Shown here: positions 45,359 through 58,749 of the stretch, in pieces
Numbering within the stretch: the first letter of the stretch is position 1
Layout: the number at the start of each line of letters is the position of its first letter
Assembly: GCA_017893485.1 (NCBI GenBank)
Contig: JACEHZ010000206.1
Coordinates: 57,173 to 121,172, forward strand
Length of the DNA: 64,000 bases
Direction of reading: 5' to 3'
From: Hemerocallis citrina
Lineage: Eukaryota; Streptophyta; Magnoliopsida; Asparagales; Asphodelaceae
The notes under the pieces: generated by a model
What the model saw: the letters and a program-made list of their open reading frames with translations, nothing else
What the model was told of the DNA's origin: nothing
Database searches by the model: none
Program-made: the position numbers and the translations under genes

Positions 45359-47760
45359 TCATATTTTTATTCAACCACATCGACTACCACCAATCTACTT
45401 TGTGTAGTCAACCCTTCTCCCCATATAATTTGAAATTCTGGGCATGTCAATAATAAAACCTCCCAGCAAAGAAAAAATTATAACGTGACTTGGTCTACTA
45501 TGAATAAAGATAAAATATATTTTTTTGTTTCCAGAAAACAAATTTACTATCATTCAGTAATATGACAGCGCAAAATCTAAAATTATGTCTCTCATATCCG
45601 GCTTTACTCCATATCAATTGCCTTCATGCCCCCATTCATTCTCTACTTTCTTTGCCAACATAATCATTTAAAATTTCTTCTTACAATTAATTTACATGAG
45701 CTTCCCAAACTCGATCTTAATAATTTTCAGCAATCCTACTTAGCGTGCACATGCACTAATCATGTCAATTATATCTCTAATGGAAGTATTTTAGCCGTAA
45801 CATTTTCCAAATGCAAAAAAAATTCAATATATTTATCTACAAGTAGCCCCATTTTTTTACTTCCGGTTCAGCTTATAAAGCTTGTGGAGATCTGATTCAC
45901 AGAAATACATTCTTTTATATTTAATACATGCTTATATATTCAAATCAATAACTTATAAATCTACTTTCCTCGCCCTTAAACCAAAGTATATGTATCATAT
46001 GTATCTCCAAACTCCATGATAGTTTTACATTCGTGTCTGCTATGTACATCACTTTCCTTATTAAATGTTCGATCATTCAAGTATTTAACATAATCCTACT
46101 CTAATGCGGACTTATCCCTAGTACCCCATAGCACCTTTTATTTATCGTTATTGAAGTGGATTAGCTAGTACCATTACTGCAATCCCACCCTTGTACACTT
46201 TTCATTGAATTGGTATGGAATTGTTCAAACATACAACTTTGCTGATTGCCCTAAAAAATCATTGCACCAGTGTCACAGATAAAGGTTTGATGCAGGTCAT
46301 CAACTACCTAGTCACTACCTTCCTTTGTTGTATCTTGAGCCTGGCAATTTTATGTGTCAAATTGATGAGCTTTAAGTAAATGCAACTATATCCATATTTA
46401 ATGAGATGCTACTCTCCTCTTTTTCACAAACATTCATCTGGTAAATTTCTTTGTCCAAAAACCAAAATTCAGGACCAATAAAAACATTCTAGTGTCAGAA
46501 CATCGGGGTACTTATTGTAAATATTCATTGTTCTGAGGGATAATCTCAAAAGATGAACACGTGCCTTTGCAATTTTCACAGCAAAAACTACAACTTTCAA
46601 ATATACCATGTTTCCTTTTAGTTTGATTTGACACAAGAAAACCATTGTACCTAACAGCACAACTGCTGTCTTTATTAATTACCACTGAAACATATTTGGC
46701 CCAGGGAAAAAAAAGGTGTCGGATCATGAAATAAAGGTCAAAGATTCAATTATATGCTTTTTAGTAACATCTAACCATAAACATATTTTAGACATGCAAA
46801 AAATGCTGAAATAGAAAAAACTTGGTACATATTTATAAATATTGACAAAATAAATAAAACCTAACTTTAATAATTAATTACAAAGTACATGTCTATGTTA
46901 CAACAGAAAAAACTGAACACCATCATAAGAATCACATTCGATAAATAGGTTCCAGATTAAAGAGTCATTGATGGGTTGTCATCAAATAGTTTTTCTATTT
47001 TTACCCTAATGGGTTAGGTTATTAATTATATGTGTAGCAATTTGGATATTCCGTACTTTATAAGAAAAAATAACCAAATCAGAGACCGATAAACAGCATG
47101 CATTCCACAGTGCTACTTTAAACTGGTATAGCATATGTGTATCTAATGAATTATGATGAAATAGAAATCATACCGTTTAAGCTCTCCGTATCCCTTTGAA
47201 GTCATGAGTTTGACCATTACCAAAAATGAAAGATGAATATAGTTCATGACAGGTTACTACAAGACACTCCCAATTGGCAAAGACTGCACCAGAAGAAACT
47301 GGAATTTGGCAGGAAAGTAGTTAGCACGTAACTATACCACTACATAATGTATGAGTTTCAGAATATTCTAAAGAGATGATAAATTTTCCTTTCACCTAAA
47401 CAAATGAACATTTTAATTCAAAGTCTTCATAAAGATTAAAGGAAATACAGGTATTAAGTAACTTCAAATTATATTAATTGGTCAAAATATTACCAATGTT
47501 TTTCCTGTAAGAAATCTTTTTGACTTAATTCCACTCCCATTACCTCTCAACAAGATACTTTTTCCATATCTTTTATGTATGCATGAAAGATAACAACAAA
47601 TGTTATTTTATATTTATATTTAAATTTAAATTTTTTATTTTTTCATATATGTATAAGACATGTAAAACGACTTCAAATATGCAACTGTATGTGAGAACTA
47701 ATGAGTGTTCTAATAAACAGGCCGTAACCGTATAGATTCAGTATAACTTACCATGTCTGT
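45359..47760. other. Region downstream of the minus-strand gene
   Basis: The minus-strand frame 46727-46512 is Cys-rich (CSFCCENCKGTC) and open for 71 codons but unrecognised; it could be an exon remnant. The rest is AT-rich with no clear feature. Confidence 0.35.
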
Positions 47761-50700
47761 TCAAAAAACTTGTCCGGATAAGCAACCACATGCATGTAAA
47801 GCAGTAAACCAATTGTAAGTTTCAACCAGCCCTGAAATTGATTTCCAATTCAGAATCTTGAAGGTAGAGTACAAATTCAAAGTAAATTACAAAGAAGTAA
47901 ATATTCAATTATTATTATGTGAGTGTTAAGTATCAAAGTAATAAATATTTTTATGCCCTGATTATTGATAATTTTTATAGGTCAGCCTTCTGCATTTCAG
48001 CTCTACCTCATTATCTAGCATTATACGACAGTATGGAAGACAAAAGAGCAGGTGTGGGAACTCTTAGTAGAGCTAGTAGAACGAAACAACCTTCTAAATT
48101 TCCAATAATGACGACCATCACATAATACAAAGACGGTGGCTCCAGCCTTATTACTAAAAAAGAAAACATCGCTTGCTAGGAAAGTATAACATCTGGTGAT
48201 AAGGATACATTTTTATGTTAAGCACAGCAAGTGAAAGAAACCCTTTAAATTGATGTTTACGCCACTAAAACGCATTCCTTGAACTCAAACATGGTGATCA
48301 AAGGAAGAACATCCAGACAATAATTGTGATTTAAAACAATGACCGAGTGCAAAGTTGCACAATTTGAAGAAAGCTGACATGTTTATAGGGACATTTAAGA
48401 AAACTGGATAATAAACTGTATCATATTGTTTGAGTTGAACTAAATTCAGCTAGTGTATTGGACTTAAGATGAAGTACTGACGAAAAGAATAACCGGAATG
48501 TCAACTTGCATTTCTCCACCAATATCATATAAGCTTAGGGATTAGAACTAACCCACTTCACATCCATTTAATTTATATCTGATGATTTTACTTTTTTCCT
48601 TTTATTTACGTCAATGGTTGGGTACAACTTAAAATCAATCCGACCTGTCCGACTTTTGAACTTTTTTTTTGGTGGGTGGGGGGGACAAGGCCATAGCCAC
48701 ACACAAACCCACACTTGTCCCATAAATATTAATTCATTGGGGATTTTACGGTGCAAGCGGGATTCGAACTCCCGACTCTTGCTTATCAGTGGAGCATACC
48801 GACAGTTGCTGAACTTGATTAGTTGAATGGGTCAGTTAAGTTCAATCTAAACCCAATCCAACCCATTTACCTAAATCCTCAACCTATCCACAACCCCTAC
48901 CATTAATCCATTCTCCTCTCTATTTAGGTGGCAGCAGCAAGCATCAATAACAATACCAGCAACTAGCAGCAGACCAGTCTAATAGTCAAAAGATGTATCC
49001 ATCACTACTTGATGTCTATTTTAAATTTCTCACCCTTCTCCCTTTTTTCTTTAATGTTTTGTTAATGCTGAATACTGTTGATATATGGCAAAATTAGTGT
49101 GCAAAAGGACCATATCTAATTAACCAGCTGCATAAACAGCATTTAGATTTGCCAGTAATTAGCACCCATATTAACTGAATGGTACAGTATTCTTTTCATA
49201 TATTAGACAACAAGGGTGCAGGGAAACCAGTGGTCATAATGTTAATTACAGGTTCTGCAAATAAACATATCTAGTAATTGACAATATTTTTTTTCCTTTA
49301 ATGAAAAGAAGTTAACTTGTTTATTTACTGCACAAATCTTTAAAGTAAAAGGGGTCCACTGAACTTACCACCACATAAGATGCTACCACCTTTTAGCTTC
49401 AAACAATAGAATATGAAAATATACTTCCTACATATCAAAAAATAGAATGGTCAAATAAAAAGTTATATAAATATTGGGAGAAATATTTGAGTATATTTTA
49501 AAAATAATGTGCAGCTTTTCTGTTTATACATGTTTTAATAACTTACCTTGACCTAGCAAAAGAATTGAATTTGCAGACGCAGGCACAATGTCCTGAACCT
49601 TTTCACTCGTAAAGATTACCTGAATAACTACACAGAAAATGAAAGAAAAGAAATTTGCACCGATAGTAAGAAAATATTTGAAGCCACACAATTTGCTTTA
49701 AATAACAGTAATTGTAATTGAAAAATCAAGAATTTAGGGCGAGTGTCCCTAAAGAGCAAATTTCAAAGTAAAATATATTATCACCATTATCACAACAATC
49801 TGATCCTTTCACTATAAACAAATAAATAAAACTCTCGAATTGCTTGGCCATCCTCTGGAGTTGCTGCTAAATTTCTAGCCCAAGAAAATACAGGTAAAGG
49901 AAGGGCAGTTTCGAACAATCACAATAGTTATAAATTTACCATGATAAAAGTATATCACAATAGATCAAAATAATGCATGCATGACCTTAATTGACAAAAA
50001 ATTTACTTGGACATGGGATAAATTGGCGGTGCTTTTATAGTTTATATATGTTGACCTACAGGTGTGTGTGGCTCCATGAAACTTGTCGTGATGGCATGAA
50101 ACTTCACAAAACCCAAGTTTCATTAAGAGGTTTTTAAAGTGTCTCCAAACCCTCTCAAACTGGGGTTTCACAAGGTTTGGTAGGTCCCACCTGTACACAT
50201 GATAGATTCATGGGATGGGTTTCATTTTTTTCTCATGAAATCCTAGTAATTCTAATAAGCAAAAGTCCCCAAAACCATCATCATGATACTCCAAAAGAAA
50301 TAAACAAATAGTGCTGTTGAGGGTTTCATCATTCAAGATTGTAGAATTCCAAGCAAAACATATAACCCAAATGATAAGGATTTCAAAAGGTTTAACGGAA
50401 CTATGAAACTTCGGTTCATGGTTGCAAGAGATTTCACACCCTTATCAATTTTGCAATTCAATTTTGCAATTACCTGAGGTATGCATTATGCTTTCATTGT
50501 CCTCGTTTTTATCATTCTCCTCGGCAGGATGCTGAATGTCACCTACTGATATCACATGTACTGAATGAGATCCATCGCATATCCATACAACCTGCATTTC
50601 TATGAAATAGCAAACATAAGCATTGGGAAAGAAGCAAACAGACTAGACAAACTTAATCAGAAATTATTTATACCCACATGGGCATATGATATTAATATTG

Positions 50701-53700
50701 AACTTTTTCGAAATAATAAGCCCCATTTTCAAACTATATCCCATAGGGGGGTCTTCACCAAACTATTTTCACGCATAGTCGCTTTTTTGCCACGTCAGCA
50801 AAGACCGCACCACAGTTGCCAACTGCGGCTTCTGCATTTATGAAGCCACATGTGGAAACTACAACTTCTTTCCAAAAAAATTTGTTGCCGCAGTTCCCAT
50901 ATGTAACCACAGTTCATTTTGTTCATAAACAAGGCCGCAGTGCAGTTCCTGGCTGTAGACTCTCTTTAACATGTTCAACCTGAGAGTCGCAGATACGAAC
51001 TGCGGCACAAGTATAGACAATGCCGCAATTCCCAACTGCGGCTGCAGATGGGAACTGTGGCAACAAAAAAAAATATTGAAAAGCCGCAGTTCCTATTTGA
51101 GGCCTCATAAACACAGAAGCCGTAATCGACAATTGTGGTGTGGTGGTCTTTGCTGACGTGACAAAAAAGAGACCACACACGAAAATAGTTTGGTGAAGAT
51201 CCCCTATGGGATATAGTTTTAAAATGGAGCTTATTTTGGGGAAAATCATTAATATTAGACTACAAGGGGGTCACTGGATATCCTAAACCTAAAGATATGT
51301 GCATCTACATGATCTCCCCAGCTCTTGAGAAGATCATGCAAGGGGCAGGAGATCAATGACTCCCCTGCCTTTCTATATGATATCATATGCCCAGTTTTGT
51401 ACATGATCTTTTCCAACATTTTTTTCTTTTTTTTTTGCAGAAAATCATAAAGCATACTTGCAGTCAGGTCAGGAAGAACTGCCAACAATTGCACTTTCAT
51501 ACTAACATCCAACCGATGTATGGATGCTAAGGAAGAGGAATTGGTGGCTTGTAATGACATAAACGTATTTCGCATGCTCAACAAGTAAAGATCTCCAACG
51601 GAATCCAAGATTATAAATTTCTTCTGAGATAGAATACAAACGGAAATTGCTTTTATTGATGCTCGACCTGTTGCATCATTTCTGCCATCTTGGAGATCAG
51701 CACCTTTTATCGCCACAAAAAATGAGTTAAAATCACCTGAATCCTGCCTCACTTTCAGAGTTCTGAGCTTACCTACAAATCAAAAATTAGATATCCGACA
51801 AGGATAATTACTTATAACAATTAACAAAAAGAGTCAACGAGAAAAGCAATATTTAACAAGCTTGATGAAAGTACTTCAGGCACATTCTTCTTGGAAAAAT
51901 GAGCATTTGTGTCCCAGATCAGAAGATAGCATGAACAGTCCATAGCCTATAATACGGCAAAAATACAATAAAGCATATAACTAAATGACTGACTTGATAT
52001 TATCTATCATGTTATATAGATACACTAATGGGACAATATAAATCTGTAACTAACTTGGTAATATTTTTTGCCTATTCTGCGTATTCTATTATCCATTCAC
52101 TTGTATGCAAATTGTCAAGCTCAAGCATTTAACTAAATGATGACTTGATAGTATCTATCATGTTATATAGATACACTAATGGGACAATATAAATCTGTAA
52201 CTAACTTGGTAATATTTTTTGCCTATTCTGCGTATTCTATTATCCATTCACTTGTATGCAAATTGTCAAGCTCAAACATTTAAAACTACATCTGTCAAGT
52301 TCAAGGAAGTTACAATGTAAAATCTCTCTACATCTTATTCTATGATTGACGTCGGTCATTAATACACATAATTTTGCCTCCTCTTGTGCCTTTCGAACTT
52401 TAACAAACAACATAATTTCCACTCCTCATCAAAATACCATACTACTCAACTAGGAGAAATTTAGAAACCATTAGAGATAAGTGCGTGTTTTAAGTGATTA
52501 GACTTCAGTATTTAGCATGATCAATAATACCCTTATAAAAAATGTGAAATTTTTTCCTTTGTTCAGAATTTCTATTAAGTAAAAGAATCCTGATAAATAG
52601 AGTGAGGTGTGTATTGGTTTACATCCATGAAGTTTTCTTGGTTGAGATATCATGTCTGTTAAAATGCCCCAAAGATTTTTCTTTCATTCAGATGTTAACA
52701 CAGTAAGTCACCATTATATGCTTAAGATCATTTGATTAAATCATGCAGTTCAAATTCTTTAGGTAAAACACTTCTTTTGCTATTGCTACCCTAAAACACC
52801 TCCCAAAACATCAAACCCCAATAAAAATTCAAAAAAATAAAAATAAAATCACTACTCTAAAACCACCAAAATCTTATCTATACATCCAATGAGCATCATT
52901 CCTTGAGATTATTCCTTGGACAGTTTATCACTAAAAGCTATGAAGTGCAGATAATCTTTTCAAGGAAAAAGGAAAAGTGGTGAATTTCCCACCACTTAGC
53001 TACTTACTCAAAGAGCAAGAGAGAAGGGCATGATGGACAGTTGCAATGCTATCATCTCCAAGGTGCTGGAGAACCGATGTGGCATTATTTCCCACCACAA
53101 GATCACATGTGATCAGTGTTCTAAATGGCGTCCGCCTCGGACGCCTAGGCGGCGCCTAGACGCTCAAAAAGAGGAGAACGAACCGCATATGCAATATGCG
53201 GTCTGCTAGGCGTTGAGATGGCAGTTAGGCGTACAAGGCGTCGATCTGGCGGCGCCTAGGCGGCCGAGGCGGACCAGGCGGCGCCTAGGCAGCCGAAGCG
53301 GATCAGACGGCTGACAGATTTTTTTGTAATTTTTTTTCAAATTCTTTAAAATAGTCTCTTCATCTTCAACAAAAAAAAAAGCTTCTTCATCTTCAACAGT
53401 AAAAAGCTTCTTCATCTTTACATTAAGGTGTTACTAGTTCACATTATATTTGAAATTTTATATGACTGATTATTGTTTATGTCATTATGAATCTAAAGTT
53501 TACACCATAATCGTTATTAAACTTCTAAAATCATTCTGGCCTAGCATCACTTGTGAATTGTGATGCATTTAATCCTATGGCCTAGCCATTTTCTTCAGGA
53601 AAATTAGTTGTCCTTGATCGCAATAACTCCAATAAATGGTTTGTTTCATCCCTGCAACCTCCATTGTCAAGATTAAGAATCATTCAATCATATTAGGATA

Positions 53701-56700
53701 AAGATTAAAGAGTTCACAAAATGATTTAAACTACAAGCACCAAAGTTCCAACTTCACAAAAAGATTTAGACTACAAGCAAAAATAGAGAAATGCAACTTT
53801 TAAAAGGTTAATATATTAATATTTAAAAAATAAAAACAAAACGCCTAGGCGCCGCCTAGGCGTCCTAGGCGGTAGGCGGTCCTTGGCCGAACCGCCACCG
53901 CCTGACGCCGTTTACAACCTTGCATGTGATCTAGTATATCACATTTCCAATGCATGTACTTTAGTAGATCGCATGCTAACTAGTGGTTGGAAATAGTGCC
54001 ACATCAGCCCACCAAAAGGTGGAGACTCCACTGCTAATTTTGCCCCTTTACATCATTGATATATAAACAAATATCTTCTTAACAATGGGTGTAAGTTAGA
54101 ACGCATTAAGAGGGTATGAACCCACAATGCCAGGTTACTTAATGGGTCTAAACTTAAAACACACTAAGCAAAGGTTTAATACCCGGACCCTCTCCACATT
54201 CTCACTTACGGAGTGTGGAGTGTGGAGTAGCACTCCAGACTCCAAAGGTGATGAAATAGCAAGTTCCAATTGAGGATCCTTATCCTTTCTACGTTCTTTT
54301 CACACTACTTATCTATTTAGGGGTGGTCATGGGCCAGCTACTATAAGATCCATTTGTGAACTGCAGGGCGGGAATGCGGGGCGGGGATCCTCTGGTGGTG
54401 GTTGGTAAAAGAAAATAGAGTTCCATGCAGTTGCAACTCAAGTTGCTAGTTAACCTGAGTTTAAAAGTAAAGAGAAATGCACCATACTTGCAACTTGGGT
54501 TGCAAGTCAAGGAGACTTTGCAGCTTGAGTTGCAACTGCTTTCTCTTTGCAACAGCGTTAAACCTGTTTTACTTCTTACCATATACCGCATAAGAAATGA
54601 AGGATCTATATTTAGGAACCCAACCACACTTATTTTTTAAAATGGATTAACAAATTCTATTATTGTTTTCTAAAATTGGTTTATATTACTATTAAAAAAT
54701 TTACTGCAAACTGAATGCATTGCTAACCAAATATGAGTGGAAGTGAACATGAAAAAGTTACATCTCATAACTTATTTTCTTTGTTTATCTCAATGGTTAA
54801 GCCGAATTCTCTCCCCCCTTTTCTGATAAAAATAAATGAAATTCAATTTGATGTATATGATATGAACTATATAAGTTTATTTATCTTAATGTTCAATTCT
54901 CTTATTCCATAGCAATATATCAAGTGTATTCATCTTAATGTTCAGATTCTCTACATTCATAGAAAAATTGCTTCAACGACTAGAGTTGAGGTTCTATCTT
55001 TTGTAGACAACAATACATTTCTTCATTTTTAATGTATGTCAACCGTCCACTTAAAATTTGACCATCTACTTGAACTTTCAAGTTTCAACCATGAATTTAA
55101 AACTTCGATTATATCAACCAACCATTTAAATCTTAACCCCACATCTAAAATTTTACTCTATATAACCATCCAGTCAAATTTAAAAAGGTTTTTAAAACCG
55201 ACGGGGTGCATTGCACTTCACATGGTAAATAATGGGTAGAATAAATATGTATAGAGACTAGCGACTAGACAATTTAATTAACACATAGGTTAAATGTTTT
55301 GGATCAACAAGTTTGGATCCACAGCAATCCATATCTAGATCAAATAAGAAAATGGGCCGGCTTATTGGATCCATATGCAATTAACCTATTGATCCAGTTC
55401 AGAAGATCCATAATTCCATACTCGAAAATTTTGGCCAAATTTTAGATCAAGTTCGTGGACAAAATTGCCACCCTACTTCTATTTGGTTTTTTTTAAGGCC
55501 GAGGAGATAGCTGCCTAGATCCACCGCGTACGAACAAACTGCATGCTAGAGGCTGCCTGTGCCTAGGTGGCTACCCAGGTCGATTTAAACAAAAAATGTA
55601 AAAACCATTAGCTACTACTCAATAAAGCTTGCAATTTGTAAAGATGACCAACTTATAATGCTAATCCATAAAACGAATTAAAGGCAGCATTCAAGAATAA
55701 AATGGTTACAGTACATCTCTAATATATTAATAGGGGAGTTGGGGTTGTAAACAAATAAACAATTTTTTATTATTTCTTAGTGTGTGTGTCAACACGTGCA
55801 GCGCACGTGTTGGTAGATTTTTTTTGTCCTTTTCATTCCCCCTCCCCATTTTTCCCACGTGCAACGCACGTGTATAATACATATTTTTAAAAAATACATC
55901 GCACGTGCATCGCACGTGCATTATACTAGTGTAGCATAAGAGCACAACACAACACAACATCGCAATTGGTAAATCTACATTTAGTAAATCCTCATTTTTA
56001 AGTTACTCACTGTGAAGATTCTAAGAAACTATGTAATATAGGATGACATCAATGCTGAAACAGAAATACTAGAAGCTCTAGTGCTTTATCTTAACACTTC
56101 AAGTTGTTACCAACGCATGAAGGAAATTGTCTAAAAAGCATATTGAAATAAACTTTTTATCTATTCTACAGAAATTAACTTTTTTAACCATTCAAACAAA
56201 AGTCAGAATACTCAGTAACTCAGTTGAGTTGCCAACTACTTTTACAAGAATCAAATCTTCAATTCATGTAATAAAAGATATGCAAAATCATTTTCTCCAA
56301 TTGTTTTCTCATATCCTGTCTGACCAACTTCTATAACAATGCAAGTGCCTTACAAATCTAATGGTAAGCCTCTTCGCTAGTGAGCATGTGTGGGTAGGGG
56401 GCAATGTATCTTGCCATAAGTGGTTTCCCAACCAAATAAGGAATGTTAATTTGGAAAGCACTAGATTCCAAAGATGTTTAAGAACTAATACTTAGTGATA
56501 TATTAAATATTAGTTGTTGATACATGCTTTCGTCGTATCGTAGGGATCTTGACCATTCAATGTCGACATTAATCCTGCTTCAGCGCTGAGTATCATCCAG
56601 GTACATTATAAGGCAAACTAAAATTCAATGTATCACGCCTAACATTTGCCTCTGTGTTAGTAAGTATAGTCCATTGGAAAATGATAAGAGATAAAAAAAG

Positions 56701-58540
56701 GAAGCAATAACTCATTTTTATCATGACCTAGCTTAATTTGTTTCCAAATCAATAATGTACAATGTGGTCCTTCATCCATATATCAAAATGTAAGTGTACA
56801 AAAATTTGACGGTTAGGAGCCTTACAATTTAGTTCAACATGTCTTCATGAAATTAGTCAATTAAGTGACTTTATGTTGAAATAAATTGATCAATGGGTTA
56901 GGAACACTCCAAATTACGTTATGATTGTCAATAGTAACATGGATGGAGACAACTGATTCCCATCTAGAATACTACATTTGGCATAGGTGAAAAGTGTACT
57001 CTAGAATTTCCAAAACTGTTGGATACCTGAGGGAAATTACATTCAAATTCCTATTTCCTAGTTGCTACTTTGTTCTGTGTGTGTATTCTTCTACCCATTA
57101 ATTCCCACTTGCTTCTTCCACCTCTACCGTTGCCACCTTCCCTCCCTTCCTCTGTTCCCATTGGCCCACTGCAACCACCACTGCATCCACTATTGTCATC
57201 ACCACAAGGTCCACAACCTGTGCCCCTACCATAACTGTACACATCCTTCAGTACACAAATTATCCAGGTTCCTCCCAAACAAAACCTTACATAAATTCGT
57301 CTATATTTCAAGAAGACGTGCAAAGAAAACAACTTCACATTTCGAATCCATTCCCCAAAATGGCTTAAAATGAATACCTTAATCATCTAACAGATTTCCC
57401 CACTTAAAAAACTAGTCTTTAAGTTACTACACAAATCAAAGATTATAAAAAAAAAAATCACAAGTACAAAGGAACTGAGAGCTAACCTACCAACTGGTTA
57501 CCTACATATAAATCAGGTAAAGAAATATGATCACATACGTCAATAATGAGGTATGTTTGATTGTCATAGTTGCATTTCCCACCAAAATATGCAGACTCCA
57601 CATTCCACAATGTTCACATACACTACGATGTTTGGGTATCTATCTAATACATCGAGCAAACATAACCAAACACATCCTTCACTACAAAAATTAGCAAGTC
57701 CCTCCCAAACAATTTATACCATAAGGCATTAAAAAATTGGTCGATTTCAACAAGGTATGCAAACACAACAACTAAGGAAGGATTCACACACCATTTACAA
57801 CCTTTAAAAAAACCCAATCTTCATGTAACCACTATCAAAAAATCAACCGCAAACTTACCGTTAGCTCTTCCTTCCTCCTCCCTCCTCCTCCTCCTCCCAC
57901 TCTCCCCGCCCTTCACCAACGCCCTTACCGGAAACACCCTAACCCCACCCACCTCCCCCAGCACCATCACCCCCATCCCCACCCTCACTTCGAAAACCGC
58001 TCTACTACACTCAACCACCGCACACTTCACCAACTCCACTCCCTCCCCCCCTCCCCCAACCCCCCGCAAACCCAGCACCCAAATCTTCGCCTCCGCCGCC
58101 GCATACACCACCAGCACATTCACACCCCCCGCAATCCTAACCCCAAACCCATGCTTCAACCCGAGAGTCAGACCTCCAAATCGGTCGGCGGTGTGGTTCT
58201 TGAAAGAGAGGGGTGTGGGAGAGAAGGAGGGGGAGTCGGTGGGGCGGCGGATCCAGGCGCGGAGGAGGGTGAGGGAGGAGGAGGGGGAGGGAGAGGCGGA
58301 GAAGAAGAGGGGGCGGGGGGTGGAGGTGGGGCTATGGTTTAGGGAGGCGAAGGAGGAGGAGGAGGAGGAGGGGGGTAAGGAGAGGGGAGGTGAGGAGACG
58401 GAGGGGAAGAGGAGGAGGGGGGAGGAATTAGATAGGAGGAGGGCGAGGGAGGAGGAGGTGGGGTCGAAGATGAGGGAGGTCGGGGTTAGGGAGGAGAGGG
58501 AGGGGGGGAGGAGAGAGAGAGTGGAGGATTGGACGAGCAT
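47761..58540 (-). CDS. Plant-conserved protein of unknown function, five-exon model
   Basis: Exons on the minus strand: 58540-57859, 51772-51458, 50599-50474, 49627-49547 and (tentative) 47831-47761. All junctions are GT-AG and keep frame, giving about 424 aa. Exon 1 is Ser/Pro/Leu-rich, then GLKHGFGVRIAGGVNVLVVY, KCAVVECSRAVFEVRVGMGV and VLGEVGGVRVFPVRALVKGG: short strand-turn blocks like a beta-propeller. Exon 2 has FFVAIKGADL and KKFIILDSVGDLYLLSM; exon 3 VVWICDGSHSVHVISVGDI; exon 4 VIQVIFTSEKVQDIVPASAN then SILLLGQ. From memory this matches a plant family without known function; not checked. The C-terminus is uncertain: exon 5 gives 22 further residues of no known similarity. Introns are large and rich in transposons. 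No defect is seen in exons 1-4. Confidence 0.75.
48664..48809 (-). mobile_element. tRNA-derived SINE in intron 4
   Basis: On the minus strand: a head with GCAACTGTCGG, a polymerase III B-box-like GAGTTCGAATCCCG, a body and a terminal A run (48664-48670 as T). Target duplications AAGTTCA (plus: TGAACTT at 48657-48663 and 48810-48816) flank it. About 146 bp. Confidence 0.75.
48820..49546. other. Intron 4, unique part
   Basis: AT-rich intronic DNA between the SINE and exon 4. No repeat or coding signal recognised. Confidence 0.4.
49628..50473. other. Intron 3 of the minus-strand gene
   Basis: No element boundaries identified. Around 50050-50230 an imperfect inverted pair (GTGGCTCCATGAAAC and related GTTTCATT segments) may be an old MITE. 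Confidence 0.4.
50700..51247. mobile_element. MULE-type palindrome-array element in intron 2 (548 bp)
   Basis: Target duplications ATTAATATT at 50691-50699 and 51248-51256 are perfect 9-mers. Inverted ends contain AATAAGCCCCATTTTCAAA, ACTATATCCCATAGGGG and CTTCACCAAACTATTTTC, then GCCACGTCAGCAAAGACC. The interior carries inverted units with arms GCCGCAGTT/AACTGCGGC and differing centres. It is close in plan to 26139-28013, sharing ACGTCAGCAA and the GCCCCAYTTTTNAAA subterminal motif. The element occupies most of the 858-bp intron 2. Confidence 0.8.
51979..52281. repeat. 152-bp tandem duplication in intron 1
   Basis: Copies begin AACTAAATGA at 51979 and 52131 and are almost identical (a one-base indel and a few substitutions, such as GATATTATC/GATAGTATC). 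Recent. Confidence 0.9.
53114..53922. mobile_element. hAT-like element with GCCTAGGCG palindromes (809 bp)
   Basis: Left end CAGTGTTCTAAATGGCGTCC, inverted right end CAAGGTTGTAAACGGCGTC. Perfect 8-bp target duplications CATGTGAT at 53106-53113 and 53923-53930. Both subterminal regions are dense in CGCCTAGGCG-type palindromes; the core is AT-rich. No transposase. It lies in intron 1 of the minus-strand gene. Confidence 0.85.
53931..55715. other. Intron 1 middle part
   Basis: AT-rich. At 54420-54550 a motif close to TTGCAACTYRRGTTGCAA recurs three to four times in both orientations. No gene recognised. Confidence 0.4.
55716..55929 (+). mobile_element. Short Helitron, 214 bp
   Basis: 5' TCTCTAATATATTAATAGGG; 3' hairpin-forming GCACGTGCATCGCACGTGC then ATTATACTAG; flanked by A and T. 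Inner copies of CACGTGCARCGCACGTG recur three times. Confidence 0.8.
55930..57858. other. Intron 1 part adjoining exon 1
   Basis: No element boundary or gene recognised. The C/T-rich stretch at 57060-57290 gives short ORFs on both strands that lack coding character. Confidence 0.4.
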
Positions 58541-58600
58541 AGCATGGGATTAGGGTTTGCATACGAGAAGAAGAATTGGGATAGATTAAGCAGGGGAGGT

Positions 58601-58612
58601 GTTTATAAATAG
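58601..58612 (-). promoter_or_regulatory. TATA box of the minus-strand gene
   Basis: The minus strand reads CTATTTATAAAC about 65 nt upstream of the ATG at 58540. A second ATG at 58545, out of frame, could start a short upstream ORF. Confidence 0.55.
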
Positions 58613-58749
58613 ATTTGGTTTTAGGGCTGGGTTTTCTTTCTTTTTTGGGATTTAAATTTAAATATATGGGAGTAGTCCGTGAAGATGAGAGTTTGAAGTT
58701 TTAGTTCTGTTTTGGTTCAATTTAGAACCAGCTTCGGAGCAAAAAGTTA

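Noticed and set aside
53206..53415. Minus-strand 69-codon ORF with FFVEDEE repeats
   Set aside because: Lies across the palindrome-rich arm of the hAT element; not a gene.
58151..58553. Gly/Glu/Arg-rich plus-strand ORFs
   Set aside because: Antisense shadow of exon 1 of the minus-strand gene.
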